17,372 nucleotides of DNA from UBA12068 sp964452415 (GCA_964452415.1 CAYVME010000023.1:1-17372); one strand, 5' to 3'. Shown: positions 1-7,315, counted from the first letter of the stretch. Notes: generated from the letters alone by a model not told the origin. Numbers and translations: made by a program.

Positions 1-1551
1 TGCTTGAATCCCGCCATCAATTTTTGCAATGGTATCTGTGGTGTCTTTTTTAACTTGTGCTCCTCCACCACATCCACCACAACCGCCACCGCCTGACCCA
101 CCGCAACTTCCACCACCAGCTGGTGCAGTAGCCGTTGTGTCAGTGCTCGCAGTAGAAGCAGGCGCTACTCCATTTTCATCAACAACATTAAACGTTCCAG
201 TATACATTCCCATAGCGCAAGAGAAAGGAAGTTTTCCACTTTCGGTTGGCGTAAACTCAATAATGTTCTGACCAGCTTTTAAAGTTTTTCTGATTCCCAA
301 TTTAGAAATCATAATACTTGAAGCACATGAGTTTGGTGCTTGAGCATCAATAACCCATTTCACAGGAACACCTTTTTTGATTGTAAATTTATTCGGCGAA
401 TAACCACTGGAGGTCTCTTTCATTTTTACAACCTGAACTCCGTTTTCAAGGGTAACGTTGGGATCGCTAGCCTGCACAGTCTGTGCACTATTAGCTGCGA
501 AGCTTGAACCAAGTTGCCATCCCGTCAGATTATATCCGTTTGCAATATTAAAGAATGAAAGAATAACAACCAAAACTCCTGCAAATTTGAAAAAACGTTG
601 CGCAAAAATACCTTTTATTACTGAAGTCAATCCTCCCACTCCAAGAAGTCCAGGCGCAGTTCCAAGTGCAAAAATTCCCATAATCAATGCTCCTTGCACA
701 AAACTTCCCGTGCTTATTGCATAAAGTTGCATCGCTTGAGTGAACCCACATGGCAAGAAGAAAGTCAATGCTCCCGTAATCATCGATCCCTTGTGACTGT
801 ATTCTTTTTCATGTTTTTTTATCCCAAACATTCTGCTAATGCCAGACGGCAATGAAATGCTTTTGTTTTCCATGCGTGGAAAAATTCCAACCAACTTCAT
901 TCCAAGCATAAGCATCACAATTCCAACACCGATTGTTAAAATTCCCAATGTTCCACCTGAAAGTTGCAGCACTGATCCAAGCGTTCCCAACACTCCACCG
1001 AGAAGTGCATAACCTCCTATTCTCCCAAGATTGAAAAACAGATGAGGTCTGAATTTTTGCATGGCAGTTGCTTCAGGATGAAGCTCACTGTGTCTGGCAG
1101 AAATTCCAAGAATTAGTCCTCCCACAAGAGCCATACAAGTTGAAAGACCAGCAGTTATTCCCACAAGAAAAACGACTGGCAAACTTGATGGATTTGAAGC
1201 GCTGCCAACATTAATATCAGTAATTCCGAAATTTTTCAGAATAATATATATACCAATCAGAAAGAAGAAAGCGATACCCAAATCCTTATAGTCTTCAGGG
1301 TTTTTACTGAAAAACGGTTTCTTTTCACCATTATTGTATCCAATGTTGTATCCTGCCTCCCTGATCGCATTCTCAATATCGTGCATGCTTGGCCTTCTTG
1401 ATCCATCAAGATGTATTTCAGCAGTGCCTTTTTTATAGTTAACAACAGTTCTTCGAATACCTGCTATTTGAGCTAGCTTGTCTTCAATCAATATTTCACA
1501 TGAACGGCAGTGCATACCACTAATTGATAAAATAATTTTGTTTTTGTCCAT
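1..1551 (-). CDS. HMA / SafE-TauE-like membrane / cupredoxin-like copper protein (3' end outside window)
   Basis: The open frame runs from ATG at 1551 through the window edge without a stop (517 codons seen). Residues 1-70 form a heavy-metal-associated domain with the metal motif GMHCRSCE (C15, C18). About six hydrophobic segments follow, of the SafE/TauE/DsbD_2 kind, including a PCGF motif within a membrane segment. After them comes an extracytoplasmic cupredoxin-like stretch with a late SCAMGMYTG motif resembling a blue-copper ligand loop. The visible end is a Thr/Ala linker and a Gly/Cys-rich run (GGGSCGGSGGGGCGGCGGG). The likely role is copper or other soft-metal handling across the membrane; transport direction and metal are inferred. 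The csoR gene nearby supports copper. The ATG is chosen because the HMA domain starts right after it. No clear Shine-Dalgarno site is seen. Confidence 0.85.
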   Translation of the reverse strand, partial: MDKNKIILSISGMHCRSCEILIEDKLAQIAGIRRTVVNYKKGTAEIHLDGSRRPSMHDIENAIREAGYNIGYNNGEKKPFFSKNPEDYKDLGIAFFFLIGIYIILKNFGITDINVGSASNPSSLPVVFLVGITAGLSTCMALVGGLILGISARHSELHPEATAMQKFRPHLFFNLGRIGGYALLGGVLGTLGSVLQLSGGTLGILTIGVGIVMLMLGMKLVGIFPRMENKSISLPSGISRMFGIKKHEKEYSHKGSMITGALTFFLPCGFTQAMQLYAISTGSFVQGALIMGIFALGTAPGLLGVGGLTSVIKGIFAQRFFKFAGVLVVILSFFNIANGYNLTGWQLGSSFAANSAQTVQASDPNVTLENGVQVVKMKETSSGYSPNKFTIKKGVPVKWVIDAQAPNSCASSIMISKLGIRKTLKAGQNIIEFTPTESGKLPFSCAMGMYTGTFNVVDENGVAPASTASTDTTATAPAGGGSCGGSGGGGCGGCGGGAQVKKDTTDTIAKIDGGIQA

Positions 1552-1581
1552 TATTGCTTTAAAGTTATGATTTTATTAACC

Positions 1582-1617
1582 CAGAATTAGTATAATTCTG
1601 AAATTTTGAAACATAAA
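1582..1617 (-). promoter_or_regulatory. promoter with palindromic operator for the HMA-SafE gene
   Basis: On the minus strand a TATACT -10 box (1594-1589) lies 17 bases from a weak TTTATG -35 (1617-1612). A perfect 8-base inverted repeat, CAGAATTA-GTA-TAATTCTG (1582-1600), covers the -10 box, as expected for a repressor site. It differs from the G/C-containing repeat upstream of csoR, so the bound protein is unknown. The -35 overlaps the T-tract of the preceding terminator. Confidence 0.5.
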
Positions 1618-1648
1618 AAACCACCTCTGTTAAAAACAAAGCGGGTTT
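1615..1648 (-). terminator. intrinsic terminator after the secreted-protein gene
   Basis: Read on the minus strand, AAACCCGCTTTGT and ACAGAGGTGGTTT pair around a TTTTA loop with a two-base internal mismatch and one wobble pair, then run into six T. It begins 14 bases after the stop of the gene ending at 1662. Confidence 0.7.
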
Positions 1649-1661
1649 ACAATAATGGAGT

Positions 1662-2054
1662 CTATTCTTTTTTGACGACTGAAGCCGATAGCTCACCCTT
1701 TTGAGGGGGCGACATCGAAGATATATTTATACTATCTTTAGAAAAATTCAAGGACTGTGAAGACGCATCCGCAACTGAAATTTCAGATGTTACAAATTTA
1801 ATTTTACTATTCGTTGATAGCGCTGAATTATTAAGAGCACTACTCGTATTATTCACACAACATATTTTAACACCATCACCCTTATCGTTTGCGTGGTTAG
1901 CCATATTCTTATGAGCGGATGTCCCATATTGACTAATTCCAGAGTCAGAATTTGTCGCTGCACTTGCGGTTGACGCAAAGCAAAAACCTCCTGCAACAGC
2001 AAAGAGTGAAACTACTAGCGCTAAAGATATAATTTTTTTCCTAAATAAATTCAT
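1662..2054 (-). CDS. small secreted protein of the copper locus
   Basis: This is a 130-residue protein with a clear signal peptide: basic FRKK, a hydrophobic core at residues 8-24, and an Ala/Ser-rich cleavage region (ASTASA, about residue 32). The mature part is Ser/Asn-rich and low in complexity. Scattered potential soft-metal ligands are H48, H54 and a C65-C66 pair. No family was recognised. It lies 48 bases downstream of csoR and upstream of the HMA-SafE gene, so a periplasmic or surface role in metal handling is plausible, but this is inferred from context only. A terminator follows its stop. Confidence 0.75.
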   Translation of the reverse strand: MNLFRKKIISLALVVSLFAVAGGFCFASTASAATNSDSGISQYGTSAHKNMANHANDKGDGVKICCVNNTSSALNNSALSTNSKIKFVTSEISVADASSQSLNFSKDSINISSMSPPQKGELSASVVKKE

Positions 2055-2062
2055 ATGCGATT

Positions 2063-2091
2063 ACAATACCACGTTTCGTTTTATTGAACAA
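2063..2091 (-). promoter_or_regulatory. possible promoter of the small secreted protein gene
   Basis: TTGTTC (2091-2086) and TATTGT (2068-2063) are 17 bases apart on the minus strand. Transcription would start only a few bases before the ATG at 2054, giving an almost leaderless mRNA. Read-through from csoR is the alternative. Confidence 0.35.
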
Positions 2092-2102
2092 ACATTTCTA
2101 AT

Positions 2103-2375
2103 CTATTTATTATAAATTTTTGTAACTTTTAAGATCTCGTCGATCATCTCCACTCTTTTCTTATCGCTTTTCGTGTTGAAAGCATCATTGAAACATCCCT
2201 TAAGATGTCCTTCCATGAGTGTTTTGTGAGCACCACGCAAAAGACCTATAACAGCCAGATTCTGCTGCATGATATCCACGCAATATTTATCCTCTTCAAT
2301 CATAGACAAAATCTTATCCACGTGACTACGTGCTTTCTTGAAATTTGTTCGTGCTTGTTCTTTTGAATTTGCCAT
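2103..2375 (-). CDS. csoR: CsoR/RcnR-family metal-sensing repressor
   Basis: The 90-residue product is an all-helical DUF156 (CsoR/RcnR) repressor. The Cu(I) ligand set Cys-His-Cys is visible as C32 (KYCVDI), H57 and C61 (EGHLKGC), matching the copper-sensing CsoR branch. In this family the apo-tetramer binds operator DNA and Cu(I) releases it. The frame stays open upstream to 2465, but those 30 residues are Trp/Tyr-rich and unlike the family, and they would include the operator. The ATG at 2375 gives the standard length (ATGs at 2378 and 2375 are adjacent). The gene heads the run csoR, secreted protein, HMA-SafE protein. Confidence 0.93.
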   Translation of the reverse strand: MANSKEQARTNFKKARSHVDKILSMIEEDKYCVDIMQQNLAVIGLLRGAHKTLMEGHLKGCFNDAFNTKSDKKRVEMIDEILKVTKIYNK

Positions 2376-2444
2376 CATATAAATGAATATTATTTTTACC
2401 CAATATCTGCTACTACGAAGCCAATAAGAATTTTCTTTCAACCA

Positions 2445-2497
2445 GTACCTATGGTGCAGGTACACATCAATAATAGCATGCTATGAAAATATGACAA
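2445..2497 (-). promoter_or_regulatory. csoR promoter with candidate CsoR operator
   Basis: On the minus strand TTGTCA (2497-2492) and TATTAT (2475-2470) are 16 bases apart. Just after the -10 box lies a perfect inverted repeat, GTACCT-N7-AGGTAC (2445-2463), with the TACC...GGTA ends typical of CsoR operators. A second perfect palindrome, ATAGCATGCTAT (2473-2484), sits between the boxes. The positions suit autorepression. Confidence 0.65.
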
Positions 2498-2550
2498 GAG
2501 TTACAAATTTACCTTCTATAAAGCATTTATTTACTCCTCAATGCCCTAAA

Positions 2551-2572
2551 AAGACAGCGTTTCTACGGCATA
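2551..2572. repeat. intergenic 22-base motif, copy 1
   Basis: The motif begins AAGACAGCGTTTCTA and matches 21 of 22 bases with 7195-7216, in the same orientation. Here it is flanked by ATGCC (2541-2545) and GGCAT (2567-2571), and further out by TCCTCA (2535-2540) and TGAGGA (2584-2589). It lies between the PIN gene stop and the csoR promoter. Confidence 0.6.
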
Positions 2573-2579
2573 TAGAAGA

Positions 2580-3626
2580 TTAGTGAGGAAAAATTGTTTT
2601 CTGACATTGATCACATATACCATTATCTATCTCAAAATTCTTCCTTTCATAGCTTGTACTGCAAATATGACAATATCTATCTGGCATACGCGATAAAATA
2701 TCGTAATTTTCGTCGCTTCCCAATATCAATGATTTATTAAACCTTCTTCTTAAGCCATGCGGGTCTTCCGAATTAGTCAGTAGACCACTTGCGCTTGAAA
2801 TAAGATATGGATTATCATCAATCAATAAATTCCCCGATTTAAATAATTTTGAATTGTCAGTAATCCCAAAAGAATACACGCTAGCATCATCATAAAGGGA
2901 CACTTTCTTTTCTTCCAATTTTTCAATAGACTCTTTTGTGTATTTTCCGTCAAATTCCGCATTTAACAATTCAAATAAATTTCTATAATATTTTATATGT
3001 TTAAATCTTTTTTCAATGTCCTCATGTATTTTTAAACTATTTTTAGCTTTTGGGTTTTTAGCAAAATCTTCTTTATTGAAACTACAAAAGAATAATTTAT
3101 AATTTTCGATATTACTAAAATATTCAGCCAAAGCTTCAATTATGACACAATCTGGTTGCATTATTCCCAATCCGCTTTTGAATGGTTTTTCTCCTGACAA
3201 AAAAGCCTTGTATGCACCTACTAAGTGATTATCCTTAATTGATAAATCCTTTCTTATTGTAAACTTGTTATTTTTAAATAATTCCTCCATCTTTTTTTCA
3301 ACCTTTTCAGTATTTCGCTCTCTTTCTTTTATGCAGTTATCCAGATTCAAAACAAGGTCCTCCCTTATTTTTTCATCAAGAGTTTTATCATTACTTATTG
3401 AAGTTTTATACAGCCCTATCTTTTTCTTTAATTCGCTGAATTTATTTTCTAAGACCTTTCGAAATTCCAATTCAACAACCTCTGGTAGCAATAATTTTAC
3501 TTTATTTTTTTCCAATAATTTTTCTAATTCATTAAGTGTATCAAGGCTGTCTCCCTCCAATTCCAAAAGGCAACATTGGATATAAATATTAGTATCTATG
3601 AATAAATATTTTGTTGCACTTTTCAT
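2580..3626 (-). CDS. PIN-domain nuclease-like protein with C-terminal zinc ribbon
   Basis: This 348-residue protein opens with a PIN-domain signature (LFIDTN, D11), then LLPEVVELEF with a conserved acid, a Lys/Glu-rich helical insert (about residues 60-130), and a late DCVIIEALAEYF...SFNKEDFA block that supplies the remaining acidic PIN residues. It resembles the large DUF4935-type PIN proteins more than short VapC toxins. The C-terminus carries CHIC and CDQC pairs, a probable zinc ribbon. Start: an AGGAG box (3640-3636) lies nine bases before the ATG at 3626, favouring it over the upstream in-frame start at 3647. No antitoxin-like partner is adjacent. RNA cleavage is the family expectation; the target is unknown. 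Confidence 0.8.
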   Translation of the reverse strand: MKSATKYLFIDTNIYIQCCLLELEGDSLDTLNELEKLLEKNKVKLLLPEVVELEFRKVLENKFSELKKKIGLYKTSISNDKTLDEKIREDLVLNLDNCIKERERNTEKVEKKMEELFKNNKFTIRKDLSIKDNHLVGAYKAFLSGEKPFKSGLGIMQPDCVIIEALAEYFSNIENYKLFFCSFNKEDFAKNPKAKNSLKIHEDIEKRFKHIKYYRNLFELLNAEFDGKYTKESIEKLEEKKVSLYDDASVYSFGITDNSKLFKSGNLLIDDNPYLISSASGLLTNSEDPHGLRRRFNKSLILGSDENYDILSRMPDRYCHICSTSYERKNFEIDNGICDQCQKTIFPH

Positions 3627-3649
3627 AATTTTAATCTCCTTATACAATT

Positions 3650-3685
3650 ATTATACTCCTGAACTTATCGTAAAGCTCATCGTAA
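3650..3685 (-). promoter_or_regulatory. possible promoter of the PIN gene with a direct repeat
   Basis: A perfect TATAAT (3655-3650, minus strand) precedes the PIN gene. No good -35 is seen. ATCGTAA occurs twice, 12 bases apart (3667-3673, 3679-3685), where an activator could bind. Confidence 0.35.
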
Positions 3686-3720
3686 TAAATATAGCCTTTT
3701 AAAATATTGATACATTATAC

Positions 3721-4284
3721 CTACAAAGCGTTAATATAATTTAATAAAGTTCCTCCTTGTGAAAATCCAATCTGAATGAAAGGATACCCCTCGGTTGTCT
3801 TTTGTGACTTGTCCTCCCATCGGAAAAAGTAATTCGTTCCTTTATTGCTTTTATTCAAGGTTAGTCCGTCCAGATTAACATCAGGTGCATTCTTAGCAAT
3901 AATTTGCCCTACCATTATTTCCAATTCTTGCTGTTTATAGCGAGGAGTATTGTCTACAATCTTTTCATTCTCACTTCCGATAGGAAGATTGCGAGAGCCA
4001 AACTCAACAATTTTACCATTAGCATCAACTTCATATCTGTCAGAACCTGAAATATAAATTCTAATAGGAACATTTTTACCATTAGAGGATTTCCCATTGC
4101 TTTCATATTGAACTGCCAAATCTGTAGAGTCAGCAAATTTGCGGATTATTGAAACATCTCGCTGGATTCTTGATTCCTGAAAAGTTTGTTTTGGCTCCTG
4201 TTTTGTCTGACTATTTTTATATGCCAATACTCCCACTACAACAACCACTAAAACCAATGCGATTATCAATATTTTGTATTTCAT
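3721..4284 (-). CDS. membrane-anchored protein of unknown function
   Basis: The product has 187 residues. Residues 4-21 are a strong Val/Leu/Ile signal anchor after MKYK, followed by a polar Lys/Gln linker and one extracytoplasmic domain of about 140 residues. Its C-terminal half (Leu-Thr-Leu start, then FFRWEDKSQ and FIQIGFSQGG) has alternating hydrophobic strands, somewhat like PepSY-type folds, but no family was firmly recognised. It has its own promoter (4301-4329) just past the terminator of the upstream gene, so it is probably monocistronic. Confidence 0.75.
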   Translation of the reverse strand: MKYKILIIALVLVVVVVGVLAYKNSQTKQEPKQTFQESRIQRDVSIIRKFADSTDLAVQYESNGKSSNGKNVPIRIYISGSDRYEVDANGKIVEFGSRNLPIGSENEKIVDNTPRYKQQELEIMVGQIIAKNAPDVNLDGLTLNKSNKGTNYFFRWEDKSQKTTEGYPFIQIGFSQGGTLLNYINAL

Positions 4285-4300
4285 AAGAATATACTTACTC

Positions 4301-4329
4301 TTTATAAATCAATCATACTCCTTTTTCAA
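4301..4329 (-). promoter_or_regulatory. promoter of the membrane-anchored protein gene
   Basis: TTGAAA (4329-4324) and TATAAA (4306-4301) are separated by exactly 17 bases on the minus strand, about 17 bases before the ATG at 4284. Confidence 0.6.
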
Positions 4330-4345
4330 AATAAATTGAAGTATG

Positions 4346-4378
4346 AAAAAGGGGCACCACCGTTAGGTGCTACCCCTT
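4346..4378 (-). terminator. intrinsic terminator after the 370-residue orphan gene
   Basis: On the minus strand GGGG-TA-GCACC pairs with GGTGC-CCC around a short loop and runs into five T, eleven bases past the stop at 4389. Confidence 0.85.
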
Positions 4379-4388
4379 CAAACATTTG

Positions 4389-5501
4389 CTATTCAGCATT
4401 AGGCTCAGGATAAACTCCTGACCACTTCTTCCCCCTAGGAACTTTGGTTATTTTAACCACCTCATATCTTTCAACGGTATGATCATTCTTTTTAGCCCAT
4501 TCATCAAGTTTAGCTTTAAGTGTTGGAATTTCAGTGGTTGGCTTGAAAGGTGCGCTTCCCTCTATCACTTTTCCATCTTTCAAATGCACTTTGACGCTGT
4601 AATTGCCTTCTGTGTGAGTAGCTTTACTATCCGTAGGCTTCCACTTTCCGACAAACCTTGAGCCATCCAGAAAATCAATGGCAATTTCAGATGTTCTGCC
4701 GGTAAGCAGTTCACGGAACTTGTCTATTGCCTCCTGGATCCAAAGTTCATCTTCCTGCATCAGCCTCGGCCTTGGTGAATAACTGCCCTCCTTCCAAGAT
4801 GTTCCATCATCCCAATAGACTGTTATCACCTTTTTTTCCTTCGCTCCGCCGTAAATATGACTTCCTTCTGTCTCCGTGAAAATGCGAATTCCCATACATC
4901 TTTTTACCGCAGGAACTTTTTCTTCATCTTCCCAGACAATGTAGCGATGATCGAATCTGAATTCTGGATTTTCCATTATCATATCCAAACATACATAATC
5001 GCCTTCGACCAGCTGATCTCCTACAGCATAGAACCACGGGGTCATAACGCCACATCGCACCATACGCAGAAAACCTTTTTGTTTGGAAATCTTTTTGTGT
5101 CGATCATTGGATGACCAACAAACCTCCCAAGCAGATATTGCATTTTCAATAGAGTCAAATTCGAAAAAATCCGACCCTACATAGCAGGTATAGTGATGAA
5201 CTACATAGCCACATTTTCCATCAGGCGAATTTCTTATTTCCAGCGCCTCGATGTATCCAGGACCGCCACCACCATATTTGTGTTGCAGAATATCGTATCT
5301 TGTATATCTCCCATAGCCTCCGTGCGTAACATTGACTCTTCCAGTCGTCGGAATATCAATGCTTTTAATATTGGAAAAAAGGAATTCTTTTACGCTTTGC
5401 ACATCATCAGGATGAGCTTCGAAACTCACCAATTGCCCACTTTTCGTTTTTGCTTCAGCAAACGATACTAACCCAGGAATACGCTTGTTTTGATCGGTCA
5501 T
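4389..5501 (-). CDS. 370-residue protein of unknown function
   Basis: A long, well-formed frame, but I recognise no family. It appears soluble, with no signal peptide or membrane segment. It is rich in aromatic residues and Gly. A Gly-rich stretch (HKYGGGGPGYIEALEI) lies near residue 75; a central region (about 90-220) has several Trp, Tyr and Cys; the C-terminal third has alternating charged strands. An ideal AGGAGG (5515-5510) lies eight bases before the ATG, one of the strongest ribosome sites in the window, so it may be well expressed. It has its own promoter with a palindrome and its own terminator, so it is a single-gene unit. Confidence 0.8.
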   Translation of the reverse strand: MTDQNKRIPGLVSFAEAKTKSGQLVSFEAHPDDVQSVKEFLFSNIKSIDIPTTGRVNVTHGGYGRYTRYDILQHKYGGGGPGYIEALEIRNSPDGKCGYVVHHYTCYVGSDFFEFDSIENAISAWEVCWSSNDRHKKISKQKGFLRMVRCGVMTPWFYAVGDQLVEGDYVCLDMIMENPEFRFDHRYIVWEDEEKVPAVKRCMGIRIFTETEGSHIYGGAKEKKVITVYWDDGTSWKEGSYSPRPRLMQEDELWIQEAIDKFRELLTGRTSEIAIDFLDGSRFVGKWKPTDSKATHTEGNYSVKVHLKDGKVIEGSAPFKPTTEIPTLKAKLDEWAKKNDHTVERYEVVKITKVPRGKKWSGVYPEPNAE

Positions 5502-5557
5502 TTTAAATTCCTCCTATATTTGGAATATGTAAACGAACTTATGCTCTTATTGAAGAG

Positions 5558-5608
5558 TTGGTTATTATACCAACAAAAAATGGTTTTTAGCAAGTAAGTA
5601 TTTACTTG
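5558..5608 (-). promoter_or_regulatory. promoter of the orphan gene with two inverted repeats
   Basis: TTGCTA (5593-5588) and a perfect TATAAT (5569-5564) are 18 bases apart on the minus strand. TTGGT-TATTAT-ACCAA (5558-5573) surrounds the -10 box, and CAAGTAA-GTAT-TTACTTG (5591-5608) overlaps the -35 edge. Both repeats are perfect and could be repressor sites. The second may also be a weak stem after the methyltransferase gene. Confidence 0.5.
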
Positions 5609-5610
5609 AT

Positions 5611-6438
5611 TTATATTGTTTTTCTTAAGGCTAAAATTAACTGGTTCATTCCTTCTTTTGCTCCCAATAATTCTTTCCAATCACCAACTGATATATCAAG
5701 ATTATATTTTTTTGCCAATTTTCTCATCTTCTCTTCTGAATGATAATATTTTATCGTTTCAGCTCCTTCCAGATATCCAGATTTAGGATCGCCAGACACA
5801 TTGAAAAATTTCACTGTGAAACTATCGCCATCTTTCAAAATTTTAACTTCGTCCTCTGGAAATTCTTCTCCGTTATATAAAAAGCGAGCATTAGTTGAAA
5901 TACTTTTTAGTTGCGGATCTAATGTTCCGATAGTAGCAACGAATTTACCACTAGATTTTAGCTTATCAGAGAGTAGTTTGAAGAAACTATCCAAATCAAC
6001 AATAAAATCTACGGCATATTTCATTATAGCTAAATCCAATTTTTCAGTAGGAAGCTTCTTTAAATATTCCAAAATATCATTTTCCACAAATTCGATAACA
6101 TCCAGTCGCTCTTTGTATTTTTCGTTATCTATATATTTTCTTGCTAAGTCAATCATAACAGGAGACATATCAACCCAATCCATATGTCCTCGTGGCTGGG
6201 TCAAAAGTTGAGCAAATAATTTATCGTACCGATCGGGATGAGCACCGCCTCCAAGTTCTGCAGAAAATATAGGATTTTTCATATCCTTAATTTCTGACAT
6301 TATCACATCATCAACAATTTCAGCCACTGCGAAATTTTTCTCATTCTGTTCAAGTTGGGCAAATTTTTCTGCCACAGTGCGATTGAAATACATATCTAAT
6401 CCAGCTGGCATTTTTTTGTAATTCTGTTCTTTTTCCAT
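5611..6438 (-). CDS. class I SAM-dependent methyltransferase
   Basis: In this 275-residue protein motif I is AELGGGAHPDR (residues 60-70), the SAM-binding glycine loop. An acidic strand end follows at WVDMSP (88-93), the residue that usually holds the ribose, then ENDILEY (119-125). The rest follows a Rossmann-like methyltransferase layout, ending in a strand rich in Leu. An N-terminal helical segment (1-55) precedes the fold. The substrate cannot be told from sequence. It begins four bases after the stop of the S51 peptidase gene and has no Shine-Dalgarno site, so it is probably translated by coupling in a two-gene operon. Small-molecule or protein methylation are both possible. Confidence 0.85.
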   Translation of the reverse strand: MEKEQNYKKMPAGLDMYFNRTVAEKFAQLEQNEKNFAVAEIVDDVIMSEIKDMKNPIFSAELGGGAHPDRYDKLFAQLLTQPRGHMDWVDMSPVMIDLARKYIDNEKYKERLDVIEFVENDILEYLKKLPTEKLDLAIMKYAVDFIVDLDSFFKLLSDKLKSSGKFVATIGTLDPQLKSISTNARFLYNGEEFPEDEVKILKDGDSFTVKFFNVSGDPKSGYLEGAETIKYYHSEEKMRKLAKKYNLDISVGDWKELLGAKEGMNQLILALRKTI

Positions 6439-6442
6439 AAAA

Positions 6443-7090
6443 TTATTTTTCTTCGCCTACGATATTAAGTTCAGATAATTCAGTCACGTCCTTATTCCCA
6501 ACGAGCAAAACTTCTTTGTCGGTTACAAATAACGCCTGGTCATTCGTTAATGCAATAATTGATTCCTTTCTTCTATTGTAAAATTCCTCAACATCATTTC
6601 TATATTGTTCGGTATAATGTGGAGAAATATGAAAAGGCACCAATCCAAATCCACTTAAATCAGAAAGGTTAATGTCATTTTCATCACCCTCGCCAATTCC
6701 AGCAACCTCAATATCGGATCCTGCAATGATTGAACCAGCACTCACGCCAACATAAAATTTGCCATCCTTAATCGCTTTCAAAATAACCTTGTCCAAATTG
6801 GTTTTTCTTAGTCTGTCGAGTATGTAAAAAGTATTGCCACCACAAACATAATAAATGTCATATTCCTTCAAGTCTGACAAGTCCTTTCCTTCCGAGATGT
6901 TGATTCTATCATATTGCAATCCAATTCCCTTCAATTCAGAATCATAATGTTCAAGCCACTGCCAATCGTTTTCATTTCTAATTGTAAAAATCAAACAAGC
7001 CTTTTTGTTTTCAAGCATCTCAAATTGAGAGACAAAGTAGTCTCGTATTTTTTGATTTGTTAATCCTGTGGAGGTGAGTAATAATTTCAT
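6443..7090 (-). CDS. peptidase S51 (dipeptidase E / PepE-like)
   Basis: This 215-residue protein has the S51 hallmarks. YYVCGGNT (residues 80-87) is the conserved glycine turn, GVSAGS (115-120) is the nucleophile elbow with Ser117, and PFHISPHY (152-159) carries the candidate catalytic His. The family cleaves Asp-X or related dipeptides with a Ser-His-Asp/Glu set; specificity here is inferred. A TTG start at 7108 would add six residues, but an AGGA box five bases before the ATG at 7090 and the conserved KLLLTSTG start favour the shorter form. It shares a transcript with the methyltransferase downstream. Confidence 0.88.
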   Translation of the reverse strand: MKLLLTSTGLTNQKIRDYFVSQFEMLENKKACLIFTIRNENDWQWLEHYDSELKGIGLQYDRINISEGKDLSDLKEYDIYYVCGGNTFYILDRLRKTNLDKVILKAIKDGKFYVGVSAGSIIAGSDIEVAGIGEGDENDINLSDLSGFGLVPFHISPHYTEQYRNDVEEFYNRRKESIIALTNDQALFVTDKEVLLVGNKDVTELSELNIVGEEK

Positions 7091-7125
7091 GAATTTCCTA
7101 TTATCCAAGGCTTTTATTTGCTTTC

Positions 7126-7154
7126 ATGGTACCATCAAGCCGAGATTTACTCAA
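7126..7154 (-). promoter_or_regulatory. possible promoter of the S51-methyltransferase pair
   Basis: TTGAGT (7154-7149) and TACCAT (7131-7126) are 17 bases apart on the minus strand, 36 bases before the ATG. The -10 box is a poor match, so this is tentative. Confidence 0.3.
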
Positions 7155-7173
7155 GTTGTACTATTAAGATCTT

Positions 7174-7247
7174 AGATAGCTAAAACTTAAGCATAAGACA
7201 GCGTTTCTATGGCATAGACACGAAGTAATACTTTTGGATAGCTATCT
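7174..7247. repeat. 74-base inverted-repeat element holding copy 2 of the 22-base motif
   Basis: Perfect 9-base arms AGATAGCTA (7174-7182) and TAGCTATCT (7239-7247) enclose the motif at 7195-7216, which matches 2551-2572 at 21 of 22 positions. The element lies in the gap upstream of the S51 gene and past the terminator of the lamin-tail-like gene. Confidence 0.6.
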
Positions 7248-7263
7248 CATCATTCAATCTACT

Positions 7264-7293
7264 AAAAAATACACCGACAAGGGTGTATTTTTT
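7264..7293 (-). terminator. intrinsic terminator after the lamin-tail-like gene
   Basis: AAAAAATACACC and GGTGTATTTTTT pair perfectly over 12 bases around a six-base loop. The A/T tails make it work in either direction. It lies 23 bases past the stop at 7316. Confidence 0.85.
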
Positions 7294-7315
7294 AATTTAT
7301 GTAGCTTGAATTTTA

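Noticed and set aside
29..271. Proline-rich 80-residue plus-strand frame
   Set aside because: It is the reverse of the Gly/Cys-rich tail of the copper protein, with no start signal.
548..751. 67-residue minus-strand frame
   Set aside because: It lies inside the copper protein gene in another frame and has no family features.
3721..4284. Assignment as a PepSY-domain protein
   Set aside because: The strand pattern is only suggestive and the typical conserved residues were not found.
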